The position numbers and the translations under genes are program-made. A stretch of 64,000 nt of DNA from Polyangiaceae bacterium. GTDB taxonomy: Bacteria > Myxococcota_A > Polyangia > Polyangiales > Polyangiaceae. The notes under the pieces are model-generated. The model worked only from the letters and a program-made list of their open reading frames with translations. It was not told where the DNA came from and did not search any database. Positions 53,511-62,247 of the stretch are shown here, piece by piece. Numbering within the stretch: position 1 is the stretch's first letter; every line of letters starts with the position of its first letter. The stretch lies in NCBI GenBank assembly GCA_025937835.1, contig JAICQO010000008.1, forward strand, positions 60,836-124,835. Direction: 5' to 3'.

Positions 53511-56500
53511 GCGCCCTCCGCCGCTCGGGCCGCTCCGCCCGCAGCACGTAGCCTTCGCCGACCGCGCTGAACCCGGCTTGCTCGAGCACCGGGCCGAGCT
53601 CGCTCTCCCTCGCTGGAGCGCCGTCGATGATCGCCAAGACCATCGCGCGCCGGTGCTCACCATCGACCAGCGCGGCGAGCCCCATCGCCAGGCGCCGCGC
53701 TGCTTGCCCGCGTTCCGGCTGTTCTTTAGGGAGAAACGCGTTCAGCGACTTCTCGCGCCGGCCGAGGTAGCCGAGCAGCGAGCCGTCCGCGAGCACCACG
53801 GAGGTGCCGGCTGCGCGCTGAGGCCTGGGTTCGCCCTCGGGCCAGGGCAGCGAAGCGCCGTAGGGGTTTGCCGGATCCGTGGCCGCGAGCACCACCACTC
53901 CCGAGCTGTCCTTCGGCGTCCGCAGGAGCCGCAGCCGGTCGTCGGCGCCCGGGCGCGCAAACTGCGCCGCGCCGAGGCCGGACACGAAGTAGCCGCGGCG
54001 CACCCGACCCGCGTCTTCCAGCGCCTTCAGCACCGGGTAGAGCTCTGCAAAGCTGCCGAGCCCGTCCGCCGCGATCGCTTCGCGCGGCAACACGCCGTAG
54101 CGCTCGAGTAACACCTCGACGCGCGCCGCTGCCATTTCCGCGCCAGTCGCCGGCGCCGCCGGGAGTAGCCGATCGAGCAGCCACCAGCGACCTTCGCTGC
54201 CCGGCACCGCGTGGAGCCTGGGCCGAACCAGCCGCGCGCGCTGGGGACGGTCCTTGAGCTTCTTCTCCGTCAGGCGCGCGCGCAACGGCAAGATCGTGTC
54301 GTTGGTGAGCTCGCCCGCCCAGACCATGTCCCACAGCGTTTCCAGCAAATCACGCGGGAAAATCCCGGTTTTCGCGACGAGCTCGGAGAAGAACGAGGCG
54401 CCGCGGCTCTTCAGGTGCTCGCGGATCTTCACGGCCAGCTCGCCTTCGACGGGCGTTACCGGGGGCGCGAGCAGGCCGTAGCGATCGCTCCGGTAGAATG
54501 CGATGCGTCCGTCGCTCGGGCCGATGGCTTCGAGCCCTCTCCACACGAGCTCTCCGGAGTTCGTGAGCACGTCGAGCTCGGCCGGGTGGTAGCGCTCGAC
54601 GCGAGCCGGGAGCACTTGTTGCTCGAGCGCGGACGCGACCAGAGGAAAGCCCTCCAGTTGATCGAGGACACCGCCGAGCACGTCGTGTCCCGCCCTCGGA
54701 TGCCCGGCGCCTTGCCACTCGACCAACAAGCGCGCGTAGGCCTCCGCCGAGACCGGCTCTACCTCCTTGCGCAGCTTGATCAGGCTCTTCTGCTTGATCC
54801 GCCGCAGCACCTCGGCGTCACACCACTCGAGCCCGTGACCGCCGGACAGAAATGCGCCGCGCACCACCCGCCCGGCAGACTCGAGCCGCTCGAGGACGCC
54901 GTGGACACGCGCCTCCGAGAGACCGAAACGCGCGGCGACGGTCGTGGCCGTGAAGGGGCCATGCGTGCGCGCGAAGCGAGCCACCAAGTCCGCGGGCGCG
55001 TCCGTGACGCCCTCGAGGAACGCCTGGGGCAAACCGTACGGGATCACCACGCCCAGCGCGTCGCGCAGCCGCCCTGCGTCTTCGGCGGCCGCGAGCCGGC
55101 GCTGCCCGCCGATGCTGACGGAGATCACCCGGCGCGCGCGCTCGAGCTCGGCGAGCCATTGCTCGAGCACGGCCGGATCGCCGGCCCGGGCGCGGAGCTC
55201 GTCCAAGCTCAGATCGCCGATCGCGATCAGCAAGTCGTGCAGGGCGTCGGCGTGGTTCAGCGCCCATTCGCGCCGCTGCACGTCGCGCTCGACCTCCGCG
55301 ATCGCGTCCGGATCGAGCAAGCTGCGGAGCTCCGCCTCGCCGAGCAACGCCGCGAGCTGCGCGGGATCGATGGTCAGCGCTTGCGCGCGGCGCTCGGCCA
55401 GCGGCGCGTCCCCCTCGTAGATGAAGTTGCTCACGTACGAGAACAACAGCGACGCGGCGAACGGGGAGGGGGAGCGCGTGTCCACGCGCGAGACCCGCAG
55501 CTCGCGCCGCTCGATTTGCGCGAGCAGCTCCTTGAGCCCGGGCACGTCGAACACGTCGCGCAAGCACTCGCGGTAGGTCTCGAGCAGGATCGGGAAGCTC
55601 GGGTACTTGGAGGCGGCGCGCAGCAAATCCGCGGCGCGCCGGCGCTGCGCCCAGAGCGGGGCGCGCTGCCCGGGGCGGCGGCGTGGGAGCAACAGCGCCC
55701 GGGCCGCGTTCTCCCGGAAACGAGCGGCGAACAGCGAGCTCGACGACAAACTGCGCGTGAGCAGCTCGTCCAAAAGCTCCGGCTTGGGCAAGATCAGCGC
55801 GAGATCTTCGAGCGGCGCGGCTTCGGGGAACCGGAACACGATGCCGTCGTCCGACCAGATCGCCTCCGACTCGATCCCGAGCGACTGGCGCTGGAGCTCC
55901 ATCGCGGCGAGCGCCCACGGCGCGTGCACGCGCGCGCCGAACGGCGAGAGCACGCACACGCGGTAGTCACCCACCTCGTCCACGAACTGCTCGACCACGA
56001 CGAGCTGATCCGAGCAGACATCGCCGGCAGCTTCCTTTTGCTCGCGCAGGAACGAGAGCAGATGCTTGGCCGCTCCCGGATCGAGCCCCTGCTCGAGCAG
56101 CCGTTCGTGCGCGGCCGGCTCGCTTGCCGACAACAGCTCGCGGCTGAGCCGGCCGATCGCGCGCCCGAGCTCGAGCGGGCGGCCCGGGCGATCGCCGTGC
56201 CAGAACGGCATCTTGCCCGGCTCCCCGGGCGCCGGCGTGACCAGCACGCGGTCGACGGTGATGTCCTCGATCCGCCACGAGCTCGCCCCGAGCAGGAAGA
56301 CGTCCCCCGTGCGCAACTCGAACACCATTTCCTCGTCGAGCTCGCCGACCCGCACGCTCTTGCCCTCGGGCGTGTTGGCCAAAAATACGCCGTAAAGCCC
56401 GCGATCCGGGATGGTTCCGCCGTTGATCACGGCCACGCGGCGCGCGCCCTGCCGCGCGGTCAGCGTACGGCCGATCCGATCCCAGACGAGCCGCGGCTTG

Positions 56501-57951
56501 AGCTCGGCGAACTCGTCCGACGGATAGCGCCCGGAGAGAAGATCGAGCACCGATTCGAAGGCCTGTCGCGGCAGGCCACGGAACGGCGACGCCGAGCGCA
56601 CCAGCGCGAACAGCTCGTCCTCGCCGATGGCGCCGTCGGAAACGATCGCCACGACTTGCTGCGCCAGCACGTCCAGCGGATTGCGCGGAAAGCTCACGGA
56701 CTCGACCGCGCCCTCGCGCATCTTCTCGGCCGTGGCTGACGCCGCGAGCAGATCGCCGCGGAACTTCGGGAACAGAATGCCCTGAGACAGACCGCCCACC
56801 GAGTGCCCCGCGCGCCCCACGCGCTGCAGACCGGTCGCGACGGACGGCGGCGCTTCGATCTGAATCACCAGATCGATCGCGCCCATGTCGATCCCGAGCT
56901 CGAGCGACGAAGTGGCGACGAGCGCGCGCAGGTGACCGAGCTTGAGCGCGTCCTCGATCGCCATGCGGCGGTCCTTCGCGATCGAGCCGTGGTGAGCCAG
57001 GGCCAGAGGCTCACCCGCGAGCTCGTTCAGAGCGGAGCTCAGTCGCTCGGCGAGCCTGCGGCTGTTCACGAACAGCAGCGTCGAGCGGTGCGCGCGGATA
57101 AGCTCCACGAGCGGGCCGTGGATCGCGGGCCAGATCGAGCGTTCACGGCCGTTTTCGGCGAGCGAGGGCGCCCCCTTGGCCAGCTCCTCGACGGGCATCG
57201 CCACGCGCAGCGAGAGCCGCGGCCGCCCGCCCGCATCGACGACCGCGACCGGGCGCGGCGTCACGCTGCCGTCGGGCCCGACCGTGCCGCCGCTCAAGAA
57301 CAGCGCCGCCTCTTCGATCGGGCGAATCGTCGCCGACAGCCCTACCCGCTGCAGCGGCGCCGTCACTCCGTGCGCTGCGCGCAGCCGCTCGAGGCGCTCG
57401 AGGCTCAGGGCCAGGTGCGCGCCGCGCTTGGTGCCGACGAGCGCGTGGATCTCGTCCACGATCACCGTCTCCACCGCGCGCAAGCCCTCCGCCGCGCCCG
57501 AGGTCAGCATCAAGTACAGCGACTCGGGAGTCGTGATCAGGATTTCGCTCGGGTGCTTTCGGAAGCGAACGCGCTCCGCCGCCGGCGTGTCCCCGGAGCG
57601 GATCGCGACGCTCGGGATCCGCACCGCCTGACCCAGGCGCTCCGCCGTCGCAGAAATGCCCGCGATTGGCGCCCTCAGGTTGCGCTCGACGTCGACGCCC
57701 AGCGCCTTCAGCGGCGAGATGTAGAGCAGGCGCACGCCGGCTCCGTTCGCTGGCGCTTCGCTCATCAAGCGGTTCAGCCCCGAAAGGAACGCCGCCAGCG
57801 TCTTGCCCGAGCCGGTCGGCGCGAGCAGCAGCGCCGAGCGGCCGTCCGCGATGGGAACCCAGCCGCGGGCCTGCACGGGAGTCGGTTTGCCGAGCGCACT
57901 CTGGAACCATTCTCGAACCGGAGCTCTGAATCGTTCGAGCGGATCGACCAC
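53497..57951 (-). CDS. lhr: large ATP-dependent helicase Lhr
   Basis: A 1484-residue superfamily 2 helicase (E. coli Lhr is 1538): Walker A A-P-T-G-S-G-K-T near 44-51, DEVH-type box D-E-I-H-A-L near 160, F-V-N-S-R-R-L-A-E-R-L and Q-R-V-G-R-A-G-H motif VI. Winged-helix and Lhr-specific domains (to about 870) follow, then a long C-terminal extension of about 600 residues as in full-length bacterial Lhr. Lhr unwinds RNA:DNA hybrids and 3'-tailed duplexes in repair. The start is a GTG at 57951. The downstream nei gene overlaps it, so a shared repair role is likely. Confidence 0.94.
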   Translation of the reverse strand: MVDPLERFRAPVREWFQSALGKPTPVQARGWVPIADGRSALLLAPTGSGKTLAAFLSGLNRLMSEAPANGAGVRLLYISPLKALGVDVERNLRAPIAGISATAERLGQAVRIPSVAIRSGDTPAAERVRFRKHPSEILITTPESLYLMLTSGAAEGLRAVETVIVDEIHALVGTKRGAHLALSLERLERLRAAHGVTAPLQRVGLSATIRPIEEAALFLSGGTVGPDGSVTPRPVAVVDAGGRPRLSLRVAMPVEELAKGAPSLAENGRERSIWPAIHGPLVELIRAHRSTLLFVNSRRLAERLSSALNELAGEPLALAHHGSIAKDRRMAIEDALKLGHLRALVATSSLELGIDMGAIDLVIQIEAPPSVATGLQRVGRAGHSVGGLSQGILFPKFRGDLLAASATAEKMREGAVESVSFPRNPLDVLAQQVVAIVSDGAIGEDELFALVRSASPFRGLPRQAFESVLDLLSGRYPSDEFAELKPRLVWDRIGRTLTARQGARRVAVINGGTIPDRGLYGVFLANTPEGKSVRVGELDEEMVFELRTGDVFLLGASSWRIEDITVDRVLVTPAPGEPGKMPFWHGDRPGRPLELGRAIGRLSRELLSASEPAAHERLLEQGLDPGAAKHLLSFLREQKEAAGDVCSDQLVVVEQFVDEVGDYRVCVLSPFGARVHAPWALAAMELQRQSLGIESEAIWSDDGIVFRFPEAAPLEDLALILPKPELLDELLTRSLSSSSLFAARFRENAARALLLPRRRPGQRAPLWAQRRRAADLLRAASKYPSFPILLETYRECLRDVFDVPGLKELLAQIERRELRVSRVDTRSPSPFAASLLFSYVSNFIYEGDAPLAERRAQALTIDPAQLAALLGEAELRSLLDPDAIAEVERDVQRREWALNHADALHDLLIAIGDLSLDELRARAGDPAVLEQWLAELERARRVISVSIGGQRRLAAAEDAGRLRDALGVVIPYGLPQAFLEGVTDAPADLVARFARTHGPFTATTVAARFGLSEARVHGVLERLESAGRVVRGAFLSGGHGLEWCDAEVLRRIKQKSLIKLRKEVEPVSAEAYARLLVEWQGAGHPRAGHDVLGGVLDQLEGFPLVASALEQQVLPARVERYHPAELDVLTNSGELVWRGLEAIGPSDGRIAFYRSDRYGLLAPPVTPVEGELAVKIREHLKSRGASFFSELVAKTGIFPRDLLETLWDMVWAGELTNDTILPLRARLTEKKLKDRPQRARLVRPRLHAVPGSEGRWWLLDRLLPAAPATGAEMAAARVEVLLERYGVLPREAIAADGLGSFAELYPVLKALEDAGRVRRGYFVSGLGAAQFARPGADDRLRLLRTPKDSSGVVVLAATDPANPYGASLPWPEGEPRPQRAAGTSVVLADGSLLGYLGRREKSLNAFLPKEQPERGQAARRLAMGLAALVDGEHRRAMVLAIIDGAPARESELGPVLEQAGFSAVGEGYVLRAERPERRRARAGG

Positions 57952-58080
57952 GCTCCCGGCAGCGTAGCACCGCGCTTCGAAACGCCGACCGGGGATTTGG
58001 CGCAGAAAGCGCGCGCATCGCAGTCGCGGGCGCGGCAGCCGCGCTTGACTGTTTCGCGGCTACTCGTAGAAACAGCGCCC

Positions 58081-59013
58081 ATGTCCGCTTTGCGCAACCG
58101 TTCGCTGCTTGGTTTCCTGGGTTTCTCGTTGCTCGTGTCGCTCGCTTCCGGCTGTGGCGGCGGCTTGAGCTCGGCCGGTTCGCCTTCCGGGTCTCGCGCG
58201 GACGTCGCGCGCGGCGGCCGCCTTTACGACAACTGGATCAGCGAGAAGAAGCTCAAGGACTCGTTCAAGCCCGATTCCGCGAAGACGCCAGAGCTCGACG
58301 GTAGTGGCGGTCCGAACGGAAACGGCACGCTCTCGGACGGCAGCGGAAAGCCGCTTCCGAACACCGGCCACGACTACCGCTTGAAGAACCTGTTCGGTTG
58401 GGACTTGCGCGGTGGGCAGGGCATCTACGGCGCGAGCTATCAGAAGAAGGACTATGTGCTCGCACAGAGCCTGCTCGAGGGCGCGCGCAGCGAGCAGCAG
58501 CTCGCGGAGTGGCTGAAGAACGGCGACGCGCAGGTTCCCGCTTACGGCGCGGTGCTCGACGACGGCGATTTGCGGGACCTCGCGGCGTTCCTGGTCGCCG
58601 TGCGCGAACACCGCGTGCCGCGCCCGGACGATGTCTTCACCCTCGATGAATCAGCGCCCAAGAACTACAAGCTCTTGCCCGGCGCGGATCCCAAGCGCGG
58701 CGCCGCCACGATTGCCAAGCGCTGCAGCGGCTGCCACGGCTCGCAGGGCACCAAGTTCGCGATCGACGACACCGAGAGCATCGGCAGCATCAGCCGCTCG
58801 AGCGGCTACGAAATTTGGCTCAAGATCGCCAATGGCCACCCCGGGAGCGCCATGAAGTCGCAGCTGCTCGCGAGCGATGGCGGTGGCGCCGAGCGCGGCA
58901 AGCTCGTCCTCGACATTCTTGCCGCGCTGTGTGATCGCCAAGCCTTCCCGAAGCTCGAGAACGGCAGCGACGTGCCCGACGGAGACGCGCGCTGCGGCCA
59001 ATACCTGCGTTGA
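58081..59013 (+). CDS. c-type cytochrome lipoprotein
   Basis: A 310-residue predicted lipoprotein (A-S-G-C, Cys25) with one heme-attachment site C-S-G-C-H at 215-219 in the C-terminal third. The N-terminal half has a cytochrome-like look (Y-D-N-W at the start of the fold, Y-G-A-V-L-D-D-G-D-L-R-D-L-A-A-F-L near 160-176, which is a typical cytochrome c C-helix) but no CxxCH. It may therefore be a heme-less duplicate of the heme domain. A Cys pair near the end may form a disulfide. The ATG at 58081 starts the leader. It is divergent from lhr over 129 bp; the redox partner is unknown. Confidence 0.83.
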   Translation: MSALRNRSLLGFLGFSLLVSLASGCGGGLSSAGSPSGSRADVARGGRLYDNWISEKKLKDSFKPDSAKTPELDGSGGPNGNGTLSDGSGKPLPNTGHDYRLKNLFGWDLRGGQGIYGASYQKKDYVLAQSLLEGARSEQQLAEWLKNGDAQVPAYGAVLDDGDLRDLAAFLVAVREHRVPRPDDVFTLDESAPKNYKLLPGADPKRGAATIAKRCSGCHGSQGTKFAIDDTESIGSISRSSGYEIWLKIANGHPGSAMKSQLLASDGGGAERGKLVLDILAALCDRQAFPKLENGSDVPDGDARCGQYLR

Positions 59014-59022
59014 GCAGGGCCG

Positions 59023-60564
59023 CTACTCGGACGTCACCGTCACGCGCAGCACGGCATCCACGCTCGGGTAGTCGTAGCCGTCGTCCACGTCTTCGAGCAG
59101 CTGGACGGACTCTTCGCCCGGGTTGCTGGTGTCGGGCGCGGGTTGGTTCGTGACCGTGGTGGGCCCGATGCCCGGCTGCTCGTTGCTCTCGGTGCCGGCG
59201 TCCCAGAGGGACACCTCGTCGGTGATGTCGCCGTTCAGTGGCTCGCCGTTGGCGCTGAACAGCGCGATGCCGGTATCGGCCGGTCCGAAGAACACGTCGT
59301 TCGTCGCGGCGAGCATGGTCGCGAAGGAGAGCGACGCGCCTGGCGTGGCCTCGAAGCTGAACTCGTAGCTCTTGCCCGGGGTGATCGGGCCCGGCCCACT
59401 GCTGCCGACCGGCATGTTGAAGACCGCACCGCTGAGGTAGCCGTCCGATTCGGCCAGCTTGGCGCCCAGCATCATGGGGTTGCCGTCCTCGGCGATGTGC
59501 TCGAGGCCCTCTCCGTAGTCCGCGGAGCCTTCTTCGAACAGCGGACGCGTGCCGGCCGCGTGAACCACCCAGACGCCGGGCGAAGCCGGATAGGTGATGC
59601 CCGAGTTTTCCGCGATGAGCTCGGCGAGCATCGTCGGGTTGCCGTCCTCGGCGATGTGCTCGAGGCCCTGTCCGCGGTCCGGCATGCCGACCGTGAACAG
59701 CGGGTCGATGCCGTTGTGGACCACCCACACGCCCGGCGATAGCGGCGCGGGAAAATCGCCTTCGCTGGTCTGCAGTGCCGTAGCGCTCGAGACGTTTTCG
59801 ATCGTCACCTCGAACTCGGTGCCTTCGACGTGGGTCAGCGTGACGGTCATCACGTCGGAGGCTTCCGGATAATCGAAATCGAAGTCGTCCTCGGCGTCGC
59901 CGATCGCGATCACGTCGCCGTTTTCGGCGGGGCCCGTGTCGGGCGCGCCCTGCTTGGACACCGTGTTGGGGCCGACGCGCGGTTCCTCGTTCAGCTCGGT
60001 GCCCGCGTCCCACAGGTAAATCTGGTCGGTCACGTCGCCGGAGATCGGCTCGCCGTCCTCGTCGTAGAACGCGATGCCGTCGCCCTTCGGTGCGAAGAAC
60101 AAGTCGTTGGTCGCCGCCAGCATCGTCACGAACGACAGCTTTTGCCTCCGACCCGCGTCGACGGTGAACTCGTAGGTCTTGCCAGGAGTCAGCGGTCCGG
60201 CCTTGTCGTCGCCCTCGGGCGTGTGGAACACCCCCGCGCTCGTGAACGGCTTGACGGCCGCGACATTCTCGACGGTCACCGTGAAGGTGCGCGCGGCCGA
60301 GCTGCCGCTCTCTCCGCCCGAGCCGCCCGAGCCGCCCGAGTCGCCGCCACCTTCTCCAGCTGCCGCCTGGCCTCCGGCATCAGCTCCGGCACCCGAGGTC
60401 ATGCCTCCCGTCGAGGGCTGTGACCCTCCGCGTCCTCCCGTCGAGGGGGCGCCGGCCTCGCCGCTCGTGCCGCCCGTCCCGTTCATCGAATCCATCTCGT
60501 CGTCGTCGCCACAGGCGGTCACGAACGCCGAGGCTGCCAGAGCCAGCACAAGAAACTTTTTCAT
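59023..60564 (-). CDS. spondin-domain lipoprotein with duplicated modules
   Basis: A 513-residue predicted lipoprotein (V-T-A-C, Cys18). It has D-D-D-E-M-D, about 70 residues of Gly/Ser/Ala linker, then spondin-N-like repeats. L-S-F-x-T-M-L-A-A-T-N-D-x-F-F appears twice (about 165 and 400), each followed by G-D-x-T-D-x-x-x-L-W-D-A-G-T-E. The block S-P-G-V-W-V-V-H ... G-L-E-H-I-A-E-D-G-N-P appears twice in the middle. Spondin domains are extracellular adhesion-type folds. ATG 60564 is preferred to one 9 bp upstream because AAGGA is then well spaced. It converges on the cytochrome gene with 9 bp between stops. Confidence 0.85.
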   Translation of the reverse strand: MKKFLVLALAASAFVTACGDDDEMDSMNGTGGTSGEAGAPSTGGRGGSQPSTGGMTSGAGADAGGQAAAGEGGGDSGGSGGSGGESGSSAARTFTVTVENVAAVKPFTSAGVFHTPEGDDKAGPLTPGKTYEFTVDAGRRQKLSFVTMLAATNDLFFAPKGDGIAFYDEDGEPISGDVTDQIYLWDAGTELNEEPRVGPNTVSKQGAPDTGPAENGDVIAIGDAEDDFDFDYPEASDVMTVTLTHVEGTEFEVTIENVSSATALQTSEGDFPAPLSPGVWVVHNGIDPLFTVGMPDRGQGLEHIAEDGNPTMLAELIAENSGITYPASPGVWVVHAAGTRPLFEEGSADYGEGLEHIAEDGNPMMLGAKLAESDGYLSGAVFNMPVGSSGPGPITPGKSYEFSFEATPGASLSFATMLAATNDVFFGPADTGIALFSANGEPLNGDITDEVSLWDAGTESNEQPGIGPTTVTNQPAPDTSNPGEESVQLLEDVDDGYDYPSVDAVLRVTVTSE

Positions 60565-60724
60565 CGAGCCCATCCTTTCCAACGCCACGCAGCTCCGCCC
60601 TGGCTTTTGCAACCGCTCGCACGAGCGAACGAGAGCAAGCCTGTGGTCGTCTGGAGAGCGTGTGCGACGTTGGTAAGCCCGCGGAGCGCGCTGGTTACAT
60701 CCGAACGTGGATCTGCACCGCGCC

Positions 60725-60752
60725 TTGACACATTCCCATATAGGAATATGAT
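60725..60752 (+). promoter_or_regulatory. sigma-70-type promoter with embedded ArsR operator
   Basis: TTGACA (60725-60730, perfect -35) and TATGAT (60747-60752, one change from TATAAT) are separated by 16 bp. The spacer is a palindrome, ATTCC-CATATA-GGAAT (60732-60747), the usual size of an ArsR-dimer site, so the regulator would block its own promoter. The predicted start point (about 60758-60761) falls on or just before the ATG at 60761, implying a nearly leaderless mRNA. Confidence 0.8.
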
Positions 60753-60760
60753 GTGCGGCC

Positions 60761-61108
60761 ATGGCTCGCGCCGCCACCACGTCCGACGTCTTCAACGCCA
60801 TCGCCGAGCCGCAACGCCGCCAAATTCTGGTGCTCTTGCGGTCCGGGGAGCGGCCGGTGAATGAGCTGGCCGACGAGCTCGGGATGACGCAGCCGGGGGC
60901 TTCGAAGCATCTACGGGTGCTGCGGGAGGTGGGGCTCGTGCGGGATCGGAAAGAGGGGAAGCAGCGGGTGTACGGGCTCGACGCGCGCAAGCTGCGACCG
61001 GTCCACGAGTGGGCGGGTGGGTTCGAGCGGTTCTGGAACGCGAGCTTCGATCGGCTGGATGCCTACGTGCAGAGCCTGAAGCACGCCGGGCGGAAGGAGT
61101 CGCGATGA
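60761..61108 (+). CDS. ArsR-family transcriptional repressor
   Basis: A 115-residue winged-helix regulator: R-R-Q-I-L-V-L-L, recognition helix M-T-Q-P-G-A-S-K-H-L-R-V-L-R-E-V-G-L-V and wing D-R-K-E-G-K-Q-R-V-Y. It has no cysteine, so it is not a thiolate metal sensor; it belongs to the ArsR group encoded with SRPBCC proteins, whose inducer is usually unknown. The ATG is only about 8 nt after the -10 box and no Shine-Dalgarno fits. It is the first gene of a three-gene operon and ends in an ATGA overlap. Confidence 0.92.
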   Translation: MARAATTSDVFNAIAEPQRRQILVLLRSGERPVNELADELGMTQPGASKHLRVLREVGLVRDRKEGKQRVYGLDARKLRPVHEWAGGFERFWNASFDRLDAYVQSLKHAGRKESR

Positions 61109-61581
61109 GCGGGACGGCTGAGCGCGAGATCGTGATTTCGCGGACTATCGACGCGCCGCGGGAGTTGGTGTTCGAGGCGTTCACGGAGGTGCGGCACCTG
61201 TCGCAGTGGTGGGGGCCGGACGGATTCACGACGACGACGCGTTCGTTCGAGTTTCGCGCGGGCGGCGAATGGGTGTTCGTGATGCACGGACCGGACGGCA
61301 CGGACTACTCGGAGTGGATCGCGTGGACCGAGATCGTGCCGCCGCAGCGGATCGCGCTGGTTCACGGTGAACGGCGCGGCGATCCCAACGCTTTCGAGTC
61401 AATCCTGACGTTCACGTCCGAGGGGATGGCGACGCGGATCGAGATGCGCACGGTGTTCCCCACCAAAGCGGCGCGCGATCAGGCGGTCGAGAAGTACCAC
61501 GCGATCGAGGGCGGTCAGCAAACGCTCGGCAATCTGGCCGCGTACGTTACCGGCCGCGTTCGGGAGGCAGGAGAGAGCTGA
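61105..61581 (+). CDS. SRPBCC (AHSA1-type) family protein
   Basis: A 158-residue START/Bet v1-fold protein: I-V-I-S-R-T-I-D-A-P-R-E-L-V-F-E-A-F-T, Q-W-W-G-P-D-G-F-T-T, F-R-A-G-G-E-W-V-F-V-M-H-G-P-D-G and a C-terminal helix. The fold has a deep hydrophobic ligand cavity; members of this ArsR-linked group are of unknown reaction. The start at 61105 is set by ATGA overlap with the arsR gene; the stop TGA shares its A with the next ATG. Confidence 0.9.
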   Translation: MSGTAEREIVISRTIDAPRELVFEAFTEVRHLSQWWGPDGFTTTTRSFEFRAGGEWVFVMHGPDGTDYSEWIAWTEIVPPQRIALVHGERRGDPNAFESILTFTSEGMATRIEMRTVFPTKAARDQAVEKYHAIEGGQQTLGNLAAYVTGRVREAGES

Positions 61582-62246
61582 TGGCTGGCAAAGTGTTCTT
61601 CAGCGTGTCGATGTCGCTGGATGGGTTCATCGTCCCGGAGACGATGGACTGGCTTCGCGTCACGGCCGAGCAGCGAGCGCAGGACCCCGTCCTGGAGCGC
61701 TGCATGAAGCAGTGGATGGACCTGCAGGGCTGGGTGTTCCCTCTGCGCTTCTTCCGCGAGAACCTGAAGTTCGGCGAGGGCGGAGAGGAAGGGCGCGACA
61801 ACGACGTCGCTCGAGAGACGTTCGAGCGCACGGGCGTGAGCGTGATGGGCAAGCGCATGTTCGACCTCGGAGAGATCTCGTGGCCCGAAGAGGCGCCGTT
61901 CCACACGCCCGTCTTCGTCGTCACGCACGAAGAGCGGGCCCCCTGGGAACGGCCGGGCGGGACGACCTTTCACTTCGTCAACGACGGCATCAAGTCGGCC
62001 CTGGACCAGGCCCGAAGGGCCGCGGGCGGACGGGACGTGCGCATTTCGGGCGGCGGCGCGACGATCCTGCAGTACCTGAACGCGGGGCTGGTCGACGAAT
62101 TTTCGATCGCGCTCTCGCCGGTGCTGTTCGGCTCGGGAACGCGGCTGTTCGAGGGCGTGGACGCGAGCCGCGTGGCGCTGGTGCCGCTCCGCGGAGAGAC
62201 GACGCAGCGGGTGACCCACCTGACCTACGCGGTGAGAACGCGTTGA
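61581..62246 (+). CDS. dihydrofolate reductase / RibD C-terminal family protein
   Basis: A 221-residue NADPH-binding reductase-fold protein. It opens V-F-F-S-V-S-M-S-L-D-G-F-I, with G-V-S-V-M-G-K-R-M-F-D, P-V-F-V-V-T-H-E, and R-I-S-G-G-G-A-T-I-L-Q-Y-L-N-A-G-L-V-D-E-F near 155. These are DHFR/RibD-C signatures, but classical DHFR substrate residues are not evident. Residues 30-75 form an unusual aromatic-rich insert. It is the last gene of the ArsR operon (TGATG junction) and probably acts on the same compound as the SRPBCC protein. Confidence 0.9.
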   Translation: MAGKVFFSVSMSLDGFIVPETMDWLRVTAEQRAQDPVLERCMKQWMDLQGWVFPLRFFRENLKFGEGGEEGRDNDVARETFERTGVSVMGKRMFDLGEISWPEEAPFHTPVFVVTHEERAPWERPGGTTFHFVNDGIKSALDQARRAAGGRDVRISGGGATILQYLNAGLVDEFSIALSPVLFGSGTRLFEGVDASRVALVPLRGETTQRVTHLTYAVRTR

Positions 62247-62247
62247 A

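Noticed and set aside
54211..56739. 842-codon plus-strand open frame opposite lhr
   Set aside because: It is an antisense shadow of a well-conserved helicase with biased, low-complexity composition.
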